Shown here in pieces: positions 1 to 10,251 of a stretch of 64,000 nucleotides of DNA. This stretch comes from Hygrocybe punicea. Taxonomy: Eukaryota > Basidiomycota > Agaricomycetes > Agaricales > Hygrophoraceae. The number at the start of each line of letters is the position of its first letter. Position 1 is the first letter of the stretch. The notes under the pieces were generated by a model. The model was not told the origin of the DNA. It did not search any database and saw only the letters and a program-made list of their open reading frames with translations. The translations under genes were made by a program, and so were the position numbers. The stretch is taken from positions 558,001 through 622,000 of the forward strand of contig OY744468.1 in NCBI GenBank assembly GCA_963556145.1, written 5' to 3'.

Positions 1-950
1 ATTTCTGTTTGATGTCCATCCAAGCAAGTATTGTAATTCAGATGCATGCTACCAGGTATCTAATTCTGCTAGGTATGATGAGAGCTACTAGACTTACATA
101 TTTGGCAAATTTTCGCAAGTCTTGTACCACATAGTCATTTCACTCATTCTGGCACACTTTGCAGTTTCTGCAAACTCGACTGTCCTATATCTTCCATTAC
201 CAGACAATGTATAATAGTTATATATATTATTCAAATAATTTATCTGCTAATCATTTATAATCTCATGTCATTTCGTCCACGTTTTCCTGATGCCACTCAT
301 GTCCGCATATTACACTGGCCTAAACAGCTTTTTGGCGGCTCATATCTGGATTTTACGGTGGCCTTCTGAAGTTCCGAGTCTGGCCTCTTTGACCCCTTTC
401 ACGTCCAGACAAAAATCTAATATTTACTGAGACATTCACCCTGAGGTCCTCATCTTTGTAGGCATCCCACCTGATATGTGGGTCCATCCAACCCTGTTGA
501 TGTCCTGGAGGGGCTGTTCAAGTTGTGCCCACTAGGCACGTCACGTGTTCAACTGACTGGCACTCATCCGGTGGACTTACACATTAGGACTTTCAACATT
601 TAGTCGGGATCTAAAGTTATTTCTAAAGTTAGCAGAAAAATATAATCTTTACATTTTAATTTAGGCCAAGTCTAGATATTGAATTTAAGTCATGAATAAA
701 TAAATGTCCAAATTAATTATTTTCTCTTGCCTTTAAATCACTCCTGCAATCAAAATAATCATCAGTGCTAAATTGTAGAGGGAAAGTATAATTTAGATTC
801 GAGTTTACACAGGTTTGCTAGTCCAAATTTAGGCATCACCTCAAGACAAGCTGAAATTTATAATTTTGACAGGATGAGAATATTTAATTTAATGGATATC
901 AAAATGTACCATTTGGGTAGTTGTCAAAATTTAAGATTCCGTCTGGACTA
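1..950. other. Unannotated AT-rich sequence
   Basis: No open frame of substance, no recognisable domain and no clear repeat structure. It is AT-rich and could be decayed transposon sequence; I see nothing I can name. Confidence 0.5.
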
Positions 951-1084
951 AAGTGATTGTACGCTCCTATCGCCCACCCGTCACCCACTCACTGCCCACT
1001 CACTGCCCACGTGCACGTTATCGGGCACGCTCATCACCCACCCATCCTCTCACTCACTTCGGCGGGTTTCCAGATCAAGGTGTT

Positions 1085-1215
1085 CAGTCACAAATCACAA
1101 CAACAACAAACAACACGACGACGAAGGGACAATGACAACAATGACAACGACAGCAACAATAATGACAATGACAGCAATGGTGACAATGACAATGGAAATG
1201 ACGGTGACCATTAGC
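1085..1215. repeat. ACA/GACAAT-type simple repeat
   Basis: A stretch made of imperfect AACAAC, GACAAT and ATGACA units. The frames through it give Asn/Asp/Thr/Met-rich low-complexity peptides and are not taken as genes. Confidence 0.75.
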
Positions 1216-1734
1216 GAGGCTGGAGGAGTTGTGCACCAACTCTCCGGCCAAGGTACGTCTCTATTGCCTGACACTTCTCGTCACCCACTGACTACTTCGT
1301 CAGACACCATCAGCTGATCGTCCACCCATTGCCCACCACACCTTCCACCCACCGTCCATCATCAATCCAATGGCGGCAACAATGAGGGCCAAATGGTCCC
1401 CACTATGGCCACGAGGGGACGATGGCAGCGGCAGGCACTCACCACCTGCTGCCAACCATCACCCCATTGCAACTGCTGAACAGCTGCAGGACGATGGCAA
1501 TGACGACCTCCACTTCCAACTGGCAGTGGCAGGGCAACGGCGGTGACAATGGCGGCAGAATGGGGATCACAGCACACAATGATGTGCGCTATTGCCCCCC
1601 AAAGTGGCCGATCGGAGCGGATGACAATGAAGGGAGGACGGCAACAAGACGACGGCCACGGCCGCTACCATCGTCATCATCACAAATGACAGGAGGATGG
1701 TGACGGCCCCACGGAACGACGAGATCTCCACCAC

Positions 1735-2082
1735 ACGGCAATGTCCCTCGTCCTCGTCGCCATCTCTCCACACCCATGCCACACCTCGTCGCCCACGACA
1801 TGCCCTCGTCGTCCACGCCACGCTCTTGTCACCCATGCCATGCTCTCGGAGCCCACGCCACGCTCTCAGAGCCCATGCCACGCTCTCGGAGCCCGCTCTC
1901 GGAGCCCACGCCATCTCCCCACCCTCACATCCCATCATCTCCCCCTGCCCACGCCATCTCCCTTGTCCACACCGACGCCATCTCCCTCACCCATGCCCAC
2001 GCCATCTCCTCACCCTCCCACTCCCTCGTTTCCCACACCATCTCTCCAACATAATCCCTGCCCACACCATCTCCCTCGCCAC
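1735..2082. repeat. CCCAYGCCAYSYTC degenerate tandem repeat
   Basis: Imperfect repeats of roughly 12-24 bp built on CCCACGCCATCTC / CCATGCCACGCTCTC. All + frames through it give Pro/His/Ser-rich low-complexity peptides. The long terminal repeat at 2083 is inserted at its right edge. Confidence 0.75.
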
Positions 2083-3743
2083 TGTTACGTTTCCAACTCC
2101 GCTTCCAACCCCGATGCCCATTCCGATACCCACCATGATGATTCCGCACTGCACACCTTCCTTTTTTCATTTCATTTTGTCCTTTGTATTCTTTTCAACA
2201 TCATTGTTTCTTCATTTGGACATCTTTGTATTTTCTTATTCTTGTTCTCTTTTTGTCCCTTCTTCTAGAACAATCCAGACCGACCATGGACATATCCCAT
2301 GTGACCTTGTTGTACCTGAATAGTCTCCTTGCCGATGGACATCATTGCTATTGTCTTTTCCCTCGCCCTGATATATTGTTGACTTCATCCCACGACAAAC
2401 CGATTTACAATGGCTGTACTCCCGACACAGCTAATTACCGTAATCATCATTGGCAGCATCGCCATCACCTTCCTCATCGGTTTTTACCTTGTTATGATCT
2501 ATCTTTGGCATCGGTACCGAAACCCTTCTGCCATCGATACTTCCGACTTCCACCTCGACAATATCTCACCACGTAATTGACAATTGCCATTCTTGGATAT
2601 ATGGTTTCCACTTTTGTATTCCGTGCCTACCATTATCCTCCCTGACGATCCGACGACATTCCTCACCTGCATGCGAACTCTGAACAATCCCCGATCACGA
2701 GACATTTCACTGTTCTCTCTAATCCAACCATTGCCGGAGCATACTCTTTTGGACTTCGACTACAGACCATACGACTTCCCAAACAGTGAACCAACCCCTA
2801 TCATATATTGTTCGCACGACACTGCTTCAATGCAGTACCCGACGACTTGTTCCCACAGCTTGTCACTCATGCCATGACTCGAAACCTGGACCCACATTCA
2901 TTTATCCTTTTCCATCCATAACCTTGATACCTCCCACACTCACTTACAACAATACCCTTTCTTGGACAAATACTGACATCAGGTGGACCACATTGTTCTA
3001 CACACCGGACAAGACATCACCCCTCAATATGTCATTGACACAGACATGGTCATCCGGTACAGCTTATGCTGTTCACATGTCTGACCTTGACTAGCCCACT
3101 GTCCTAGTTGGTTTTCCCTCCAAACATTCCTTTGTTTTCCTTCATACTGACCTTGTTGCTATATCCCCGCTACCTCAAGACACTCTCATCACCTATCCCA
3201 CACTGGACGATACCCATCCTCGACCCGACCATGCATTGCACTTGCCAGACTGTGCACTTGCCTGTAACAGCAAGTGTAGACCCCGAATTGGCATTTCTGC
3301 ATGTCACATGATCTGATGACAAATCATCCGAGTCACCCGAACCTCTTCCATTCTCAATGACACCTGGGCCTCCAGTTGGATCACGAGAACATCAACATGA
3401 GGACGCCTCATGTGCGCTTCATGGTGAACACATGGTGTAGTTGGACATGTTGTAGCTTCATGGTTGCATTTCTATTTACCTCCCCTCAAGACCAGTCACT
3501 ATATATACTGTCCTTGTTGTTGGTTCGGACTTTTTCTTCTTTCTTTTCCTGACGTTCTTGGGGCAGACTCATCTTGTTTTGGGTAACCCCCACGGCTCGC
3601 AATGACATTAGACCTTGACCCACCCTCTTAGCAGTGTTGTCTTAGCTGTAAGCAACAATGAAAGCTGCTCTTCTCTCCTCTGGAAACTGCCTCCCAGTTA
3701 AGTTGATTGTTGCCGGAGCCCACTGCAGAAGCGATCCGTAACA
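2083..3743 (+). mobile_element. Solo LTR of the long-LTR (LARD-like) family
   Basis: 1661 bp, starting TGTTACG and ending GATCCGTAACA, so it has the TG...CA ends of an LTR. It is colinear along its whole length with the LTRs at 17698-19368 and 22419-24089 and more distantly with those at 10252-11827 and 14893-16468. No internal domain follows it. It is flanked by a 4-bp CCAC direct repeat (2079-2082 and 3744-3747); the two full elements of the family have 5-bp duplications, so one base has probably changed. LTR-LTR recombination is the usual origin of such a solo copy. Confidence 0.88.
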
Positions 3744-4049
3744 CCACGGGTCTCACACCCACGACACCAGAAATGCATGCCCTTTGACCTCGCGACACCG
3801 GACATGTGTCAATTGATGCATGCCGTGTGAGCACGAGGAATGGGTGCGGGCCCGGTGCAGTGTAGTTGGTGGGTGGTGGGCACAAAGCTGGGTGATTGCG
3901 TCGTTGGATGCCTGGGCTGGTGGGCTGGTGGAATTGCCAGTGAGAAACTCACCTGGTGACTGGGGAGTGGGTGCACTACACCCCCGGTCTTTCTTCACTT
4001 GGTGTGGATGTGAGGTGAATGGGGGTGGATGATTTGCAGTGGTCCCTGT

Positions 4050-4318
4050 GGTTTTAGTTAACTCAACCCCAGTTAAGGTATGAAAGTTAGATGTACTATC
4101 TGCACTAGTAGCTGGGCTTAAGTTAAACTCCCAGACAGTGCCTGCTGCGATACAGTTAAACTCAGCATAGCGATTACTGGTAGGTTCAGTTAAACTTGAG
4201 GCAGGAGTGCTAAGGCCTTCAGTTCACTGTAAAGCTCAGTTAAACCCAACCCAGTTGTTACTGTGAGTTTAGTTAAACTGTGCACACTATTTACTACATG
4301 GCAGTTAAACTGAAAGGA
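4050..4318. repeat. Dispersed GTTAAACT motif cluster
   Basis: AGTTAAACT or a close variant recurs about every 30-50 bp (for example near 4070, 4125, 4150, 4190, 4235, 4270 and 4305). Spacing is irregular and no coding potential is seen. Function unknown. Confidence 0.5.
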
Positions 4319-4339
4319 GGACTTTACACTCCCCCACAC

Positions 4340-4612
4340 ATCCTCCTGGAGTCAACCAGGAATACCGAGTATTTACCAGGAATTTACCAGGAATTTATCA
4401 GGACTAGCCAGGAATGGCTTCCAGCCAAATTCTGAGTCCACCACTCAAATTTACAAGGAATCCTGGTAAAATCCACCAGGAATTCCCAGGGATTGACTGG
4501 GACTTTACCAGGACTATTCCTGGTAACAGGAAAGAACCAGGAATCACCTGTAACCAGGACTTTACAAGGAGTCCTGATGAATTCCACCAGGAATCCACCA
4601 GGAATCCCTAAA
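4340..4612. repeat. CCAGGAAT degenerate repeat array
   Basis: Many imperfect copies of ACCAGGAAT(TT) interleaved with TTTACCAGGACT, partly in inverted orientation (ATTCCTGGT). Frames on both strands are repetitive artefacts. Confidence 0.65.
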
Positions 4613-4849
4613 TCACCATTTATAGCAATGCCTAGGCATCCTATTTAGGCTATACAGTTTAATACATTATATAATATATAATTGATATCTACTGTTTGGG
4701 GTTGTGTCCTGAGAGTTTACGGCGGTGGAAACTCAATTATATACCCAAAATGATTGATGCACAGACCATTCAACACAGATGTGTATGGTCACGTGACAAG
4801 ACAAACATGGCCGCATTGCCCTCAGCCCCGTTCTCATCACAATGCCGCC

Positions 4850-5370
4850 ATGCCCACAACCAGGTCAAGCAAGCAAACCACATGGAGCCGCCAGGTTTGC
4901 AGCTCCTCGATGCCCATACCCAAGCCAGCCCGTGGCTCTAAGAAGGCTCCTGCAAGCGCGAGTGCAAATGTGCCTCAGGAAGAGGACGGCCATAAAGGAC
5001 AAACGAGCAAGAAAAAGTAAGTGAAAATAGTCAACCTTATCTTCCAGACCTCGCTGACATAGTTTTCTTTGCTAGGTTAACATCAGTGCAATGGCTACCG
5101 GTGGATTTAGTGGCAAACACGAAGGGGAAGCCCCCTGCCATTTCCCAGTTAGTGCCCCTCCTCTTTTGTTGTATGTACTGACCAACTACACATCTAAAGA
5201 ACTGAACGACACCTCGATGAAAGTGGGATCACAGTCGCTCCACCCAGATGCAATCGCTCCACTTCCAAAGACCTTGCCCTTCCCAAAACTGCCCCACTCA
5301 GCGCCCTGGTACATGGCCGCAGATCTGTGGCCACATCCACAACCACAGCGACTTCTGCAAGCAGTGCCAT
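4850..5370 (+). pseudogene. Gene X block 1 (exons 1-3, start codon)
   Basis: Begins MPTTRSSKQTTW and is basic, ending exon 1 in a run of lysines. Intron 1 (5017-5075, GTAAGT...CTAG) and intron 2 (5148-5199, GTTAGT...AAAG, with CTGAC branch-like sequence) are of usual basidiomycete size. The donor at 5148 is chosen because it leads into the frame that stays open to the first TRIM insertion. The frame ends in Thr/Ser/Ala-rich sequence at the CCAT target site. Confidence 0.7.
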
Positions 5371-5530
5371 TGGAGAGGTACCGAGGTACCTCTCCGGGGG
5401 CTCATGCAGGACTCGAGAGGAAGGACTGGATGGATAGAATGATGATGGACTGACTACTACATCGGGAAGGCTACTAACTAGGTCAACCATGGGAACCCGG
5501 TCATGTGACTGGCCAGGTCCCACTTCTCCA
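5371..5530 (-). repeat. TRIM 1 LTR (3' in element orientation)
   Basis: Contains a perfect 11-bp-arm hairpin at 5372-5395 (GGAGAGGTACC, GA loop, GGTACCTCTCC). It also has TCATGTGACT at 5501-5510, a motif shared with the other short LTRs in the window. Confidence 0.85.
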
Positions 5531-7147
5531 AGTGTCCTTTTTCCTCATGGCGACGCCCTCATTGCCAACTGCTACAGAAAAGAACACAAAACAAACAGAA
5601 ACTGACCAAAAACTCTAAAGCCACAACTCCCAGTCCCTCAGAATGCCTTGACTCAAGGCTGGGGCCTTATATTGTGAAGCAGGAAGTCATCCTCATGCAG
5701 GAGGTGGTAGATGACCAAACTCTATAGAACTCCTCTCTCAAACTCAAACTCTCCAAATGCCTTCCTTGCAAGGGTTAGGGTTTACAATACAAGATCCAAA
5801 ATCGCTCGACGTGTCCTGGCAAGTACTCAGTGCAGCATGCAAGTTCTGGTGATCAAAAACATAACAGTGTTGGTGGAAACTAGGTGAACAGGTGTATGAA
5901 CAGAGTGTAGTGATGGCTCGTAGATAGACTCCAATTGGCATCCAGTGGTGGGGGGAATGGGGGATGAGACTGTGATAAAAGCTATGATAAATGATGGAGC
6001 ATAGGGTTGCACTAATGAGGGCATAGTATCTCGACATGAAGGGGGTTGGGGTATCATGCGAAGGGATCACGGCGGTTTGTTCGGGTTGGCATGGGGTACC
6101 TTATGCTGTTGGGTTTCCTAGCGGGGTGGTACATGACTGAACGAGGGTGTGTGGGGGGCTGGGGTGACTCGTTTGGCTTCCTATGGGTCCCAGGCAGCAC
6201 CAGGGTCAAGAACGTGGCTGCGGGGAGTTGAACAAGGGCAGCTGGTGCCAGGTATGGTGCACGAAGCTGGTCTGTGGGTGGTGAAATGCTGTGGGGCCTG
6301 AAAAGTGGTGGGAATGTGGGGTGGTGATGGGCACAGGTGTTCTTGGGTTGCAAATGGGTGGGCCGCAAGTTTGGCGAGTTGGCCCAGGGCCAGTGGTGCT
6401 GGCAGAATGGGGCCATGCGAGGTGACGTGGCATGTGGCTTGGGCATCCGAAAACGATGGTGGGGGCTCGTCTGGGACAATGAGGGCCCTGGTGGATGGAA
6501 CGAGGGCACAGGGGGTTGAATGAACATGGGTTGGGAACGGAACATACGAAAAGCAGGGGGTTGAAGGTGGTGACGTGGCAGGCGCTTGGGCATCCAAAAT
6601 GGATGGCAATGGGGGATTCTTTCGAGCAGAAGGTGGGCACCAGGTTGTCGAGCGTGAACGTGGGGGCCTGGATGGATTACGAGTAGGCCGGGGAATGCTA
6701 AAATATGGGGGGGTTGAAAGGTGGTGATGTGGGTGGCCATTGGGTGTCAAAAATGGACGTCAATGGTGTTCCTGGGATGACGTGGGGCAGAATGGGGGCC
6801 ATAAGATGTTGAAGGAAATCTTGAGAGGCCGTCCTTGGTCTGAGAAGAGGAAATGGGGCATGAACGTGGGTGGCATGGCCTGGGGCTTTTGGGTGCTCAA
6901 AAAGGGTTGAGTCCGCGTTTCTGGGTCAACGATGGTCGACACGGGGCCCTGGTGGACTGAGCGAGGGTGCCAGGGGGTAACATGACTGAAGTACGGCGTG
7001 AATGAAGAGAAAATGCGCTGTCGTGCAGCAGGGGTGATGAGGCCGAAAAAAGGTCGTCTCGTGAGAAAAAGTGGTAAAAAAAAAAAAAAAAAGCTGAGAG
7101 ACAAAAGAAAAGATATCCATGGGTCAATCACACTCTCATCACCACGA
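5531..7147 (-). other. TRIM 1 interior: G-rich degenerate repeats, no domain
   Basis: The plus strand carries degenerate units with recurring GTGACGTGGCA, CTTGGGCATCCAAAA and GAATGGGGGCC motifs; related units occur in the interior of TRIM 2. Minus-strand frames (for example 6054-6740) are Pro/His-rich without recognisable gag, protease or polymerase motifs. A run of 16 A occurs near 7077-7092. Confidence 0.6.
7126..7144 (-). promoter_or_regulatory. Primer-binding site of TRIM 1
   Basis: Minus-strand TGGTGATGAGAGTGTGATT, 3 nt inside the LTR. Its complement AATCACACTCTCATCACCA reads as the 3' end of a tRNA: end of T-loop (AAT), 5-nt T-stem strand, 7-nt acceptor strand, discriminator A, CCA. 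The identical 19-mer occurs at the same place in TRIM 2. Confidence 0.8.
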
Positions 7148-7306
7148 TGGAGAGGTACCGAGGTACCTCTCTGGGGCTCATGCAGGACTCGAGAGGAAGG
7201 ACTGGATGGATAGAATGATGATGGACTGACTACTACATCGGGAAGGCTACTAACTAGGTCAACCGTGGGAACCCGGTCCCATGACTGGCCAGGTCCCACT
7301 ACTCCA
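7148..7306 (-). repeat. TRIM 1 LTR (5' in element orientation)
   Basis: 159 bp, the same hairpin at its left edge. By my reading it differs from the partner LTR by about seven substitutions and one 1-bp indel, so the insertion is not very recent. Confidence 0.85.
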
Positions 7307-7448
7307 CCGTAAGTGTTGGATCGGCCGCAGTTGCCAGCACTCCCCAGAACACCCCTAGTGGAGACAAGGGGGAGGTTGACGATGCAAATGCAAGTGCAGG
7401 GGATGAAGACTGAGCAGATGCGAGGGAGAATGAGGATGATGCGAGCGG
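7307..7448 (+). pseudogene. Gene X block 2
   Basis: A 138-nt coding piece between the two TRIM elements, after the CCGT duplication. It is Ala/Ser-rich turning acidic (GDKGEVDDANAS) and stays in the frame of block 1. It holds TGA at 7411-7413, most simply a CGA arginine codon changed by C to T. It ends at the GCGG target site of TRIM 2. Confidence 0.7.
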
Positions 7449-7597
7449 TGTAGTAGGGACTAGGGTCCCTACTAGGTGCCTCAGTGGTCTCAGGTGGTGT
7501 GACAAACTGAAGTCTCATAAGCTATCTACACAAAAGGTAATCCTATGGAACAGTCACATGATCTACTAGTAGTAGTGGGGCACTACCCACTACTACA
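7449..7597 (-). repeat. TRIM 2 LTR with hairpins at both ends
   Basis: Left hairpin TAGTAGGGAC-TAGG-GTCCCTACTA (10-bp arms). Right hairpin GTAGTAGTGGG-GCACTA-CCCACTACTAC (11-bp arms). Contains AGTCACATGA near 7552-7561, related to the TCAYGTGAC motif of TRIM 1. Confidence 0.85.
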
Positions 7598-8624
7598 TGT
7601 ACCCCCCTCGAAAAAAACAGTGGTGTCCTCACCACTGTGGAGCCAAAAAACCAACACTCACAAAAACTCCCAAACTCCAACTCAAAACTCCAACTCCATC
7701 GAGGACTTATGAAATGCTGCCAACAGGTATGCCCCCCGGTGGATGCAACCACCAGCTCAAGATACCGTTCGTCGACCGAATCGCCTGTGCTCAGAGCATA
7801 ACTCTCAAAAAGATGTGGGAGAATTCATAGCATGGTGTGGCAAAGGTGGGGGTACAAAGATGACTGGGCAGGTGAACATGGGGTCAGTAGGTCCTTGGGT
7901 GTCAAACGAGGCTGTAGGTAATTGAATGGGTGGATGTGAGGTGGGGAACTATGAAAAACCAGGGGTGAACCTATGGCAATGTGGAAAAATGGCGAGGGTT
8001 TCGAAAACAGTGGAGGTGGCTCATGTGGGGTGGCAAAGGGATACTAAATACTCTAGGTCATGGAATGAGGTTGCACAGAGTTTGACGAGTACATTCACAT
8101 GGGTGGGTGACGAAAAACTGGGGGTCGGCTAATGGTTGTGCGGCGGGTCTGTGGGGTGGCCATAAAGGCCGGCAAGCATTTGTTTGGGATGGTGTGAGCA
8201 AACGGGGACGTTTGGTACATCAAATGAGGGTTTGTGCATAGGCTAGAGGGCTTAGTTATGCTAAAATGGGGTATGAGAGCGTGGTGACGTGGTGGTGGCC
8301 ATAAAGGCCAGCGACCGTTCATTTGGGACAACGAACGGGAGCGGAGGGCTCTGGTACATTGAACAAGGGCATGGGGGTGTTAATGGGTATGTGTGGGGCT
8401 TCAACAGACGAGAACGGGGTGCTAACAAAGCTGACATGGTGAGCTGTGAGGGCTCTAAAATGGTGGGGTCGGCTTGTGTGGGGCGTACACGGGGGTACGT
8501 GGGGCTCTAGGACGTGGGTCATTGGTAAAAGAGGCACATCGAGCATGTGTGTAACTTGGGGGCTGTAAAAACGCGGTGTGAATTGAGGTGGCATGGAAAA
8601 GGTATGCTGGCCGTGCAGACATGC

Positions 8625-9408
8625 TGTAGAGGGTCCTCGACCCTCTGAGGCCATAAACTCGATATCTCACGAATCCGCTTGAACCCAACGTCTCTAGCAA
8701 TCCACACTCGAACCCAACGTAACCCGATGCATACCAACTAGCACCGGCGCTCACATACCTGGTCGATCCACCTCCTAAACTCACGGAATCCCAATTATCG
8801 CAGACGGATCTCATCGGACTCAATTCCCAACTTCGGACTTGTCTTATATACGCATCCCTTCATCCTTTCGGAGATAGGTATGAATCTTTAGATTGTTTTC
8901 GTGGATATTTACTTTCCCCTCTATTTTCCTGTCACCGTCACATTGCAACCCTCTTCTCATTTCCCCATTTCTATTTCTCTTTGTTCTCTCTCATCGGCCG
9001 AGGACTCTCATCCAAATCTAGATAGAGAATTTTGTAGTATAAAAACGGTGCCCAAGTGCCATGTCAAAATAAGAAATAAGTTCCCCCATTTCCTCTCTCT
9101 GAGAATCAGTCTCTCAGTAAAATCCATCACACATATTGCTCATCAGTTTCCTCGACACTCTCCCCATCATTCTACCGTCTTTATTTCTACATCTCTCATC
9201 ACCCGACACCTGACCCGCTGTACCCGACATCGTCGGCTTCGTCGGCTTTGACCGATCTTGTTAGTTATCAGTAGTATTATGTGGCGGCTTTTTACTATTA
9301 GTTTCTTATCATTTCTTTGAAGCTTGCTAAACTATTCCCAGTCACTTCTACGCTGACACCCCCAGGTTAGGATCTTTATTCCGCAGCCACCCCAACCTCG
9401 CCACTACA
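8625..9408. mobile_element. Candidate solo LTR nested in TRIM 2
   Basis: Starts TGTAGAGGGTC with an adjacent hairpin (AGAGGGTC-CTC-GACCCTCT) and ends GCCACTACA, so it has TG...CA ends and the same hairpin-edge style as the short LTRs. The flanking 4-mers are ATGC (8621-8624) and ACGC (9409-9412), one transition apart. Base composition changes at both limits from the G-rich TRIM interior. No second copy lies in the window, so LTR status is inferred from the ends alone. Confidence 0.4.
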
Positions 9409-9769
9409 ACGCGTCTGATGTAACGCGGTGTTACTTGGGGCTTGGGAATGCTGAATGTGGACAGGGGGGCTCTAACAGATACATCTTGGGGGTGAACAAT
9501 GAAAACTATGGCTTGAACATGATGATGTGGCGGTACACTGGTTGGCCGTTTTGCCTTGAAAAAAGGGTGGCAGCGGTACTTTGTGAGATGCGAGGGCTTG
9601 TGGGCTATCTAATGAAGATACGGGTGGCCGTGTGTCGGGGCATGGACAAAAAATGGGGGTTGTCCTGAAACTGAGTGGTGAGACCATGTGAAAAAAATCG
9701 TAGGCCTGTGAAAACAGGTAAAAAAGCTCAAAAAAAGAAGAGAATGGTGAGAAAAGCAAGGGTGAGATG

Positions 9770-9788
9770 AATCACACTCTCATCACCA
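9770..9788 (-). promoter_or_regulatory. Primer-binding site of TRIM 2
   Basis: Minus-strand TGGTGATGAGAGTGTGATT, 2 nt inside the LTR, identical to the TRIM 1 site. It fits the 3' end of a tRNA whose acceptor strand would begin GATGAGA. I cannot say which amino acid. Confidence 0.8.
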
Positions 9789-9790
9789 GG

Positions 9791-9939
9791 TGTAGTAGGG
9801 ACTAGGGTCCCTACTGGGTGCCTCAGTGGTCTTGGGTGGTGTGACAAGCTGAAGTCTCATAAGCTATCTACACAAAAGGTAATCCTATGGAACAGTCACA
9901 TGATCTACTAGTAGTAGTGGGGCACTACCCACTACTACA
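9791..9939 (-). repeat. TRIM 2 LTR, second copy
   Basis: 149 bp, colinear with 7449-7597. The four substitutions seen are all transitions (A/G or C/T), and both hairpins are retained. Confidence 0.85.
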
Positions 9940-10251
9940 GTGGGAAAATTGATGCCAGTGAGCACAAGTACGCAAGCGAGGACAAGGGTGCAGCCAATGA
10001 GGGCCAGGATGGAGGCAGGGATGCAGCCTACAAGGACCCTGCCAACAAGGATGCGGGCGAGGACGTAGCTGACAAGGATGTAGCCAACGAGGACCTGGAC
10101 GAGGATGCAGCCGATGAGGCTGATGGGGTTAACATGGACACGACTGAGGATGGGACCTTTCCCAGCTGTCAAGCCAGGAGGAGGGGTGGTACCACAGTCA
10201 AAAATCTTCATATCGGGGAACAGCGCACATCGTCCAAGTTTGCCGCTGTTA
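9940..10251 (+). pseudogene. Gene X block 3 (acidic region)
   Basis: Open throughout in the gene X frame. It encodes an Asp/Glu/Ala/Lys-rich acidic segment with repeated ANEDxDED/AGEDVADKD-like units, then a short basic patch (QARRRGG). It ends at the TGTTA target site of the first LARD element. No domain recognised. Confidence 0.7.

Larger units (their letters stand above)
5371..7306 (-). mobile_element. TRIM-like short-LTR element 1
   Basis: 1936 bp. Two direct repeats of 160 bp (5371-5530) and 159 bp (7148-7306) have TG...CA ends and about 95% identity. The flanks are CCAT (5367-5370) and CCGT (7307-7310), a 4-bp target duplication with one transition. Read on the minus strand it has a primer-binding site 3 nt inside the LTR (7126-7144) and a purine-rich GAGGAAAAAGGACACT (5531-5546) just before the other LTR, so the element lies on the minus strand. 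The interior encodes no gag or pol. It is G-rich on the plus strand with degenerate repeats, giving only Pro/His-rich frames on the minus strand. It is therefore non-autonomous. It interrupts gene X. Confidence 0.82.
7449..9939 (-). mobile_element. TRIM-like short-LTR element 2
   Basis: 2491 bp with two 149-bp direct repeats (7449-7597 and 9791-9939, about 97% identical, four differences seen) that begin TGTAGTAG and end CTACTACA. The 4-bp flanks are GCGG (7445-7448) and GTGG (9940-9943), one transition apart. On the minus strand the primer-binding site (9770-9788) lies 2 nt from one LTR, and a purine tract CGAGGGGGGTACA (7598-7610) abuts the other. No gag or pol is present. The interior is G-rich, related to TRIM 1, and seems to contain a further insertion (8625-9408). 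It interrupts gene X 142 bp beyond TRIM 1. Confidence 0.82.

Noticed and set aside
6054..6740. 228-codon Pro/His-rich protein on the minus strand
   Set aside because: It lies in the degenerate G-rich repeat of the TRIM 1 interior. All frames there are long because of composition.
5371..9939. The 149-160-bp repeats as four separate MITEs
   Set aside because: They occur as direct, not inverted, pairs with TG...CA ends, a tRNA-type primer site and a purine tract in the right places, and only the outer flanks of each pair match. LTR pairs explain all of this.
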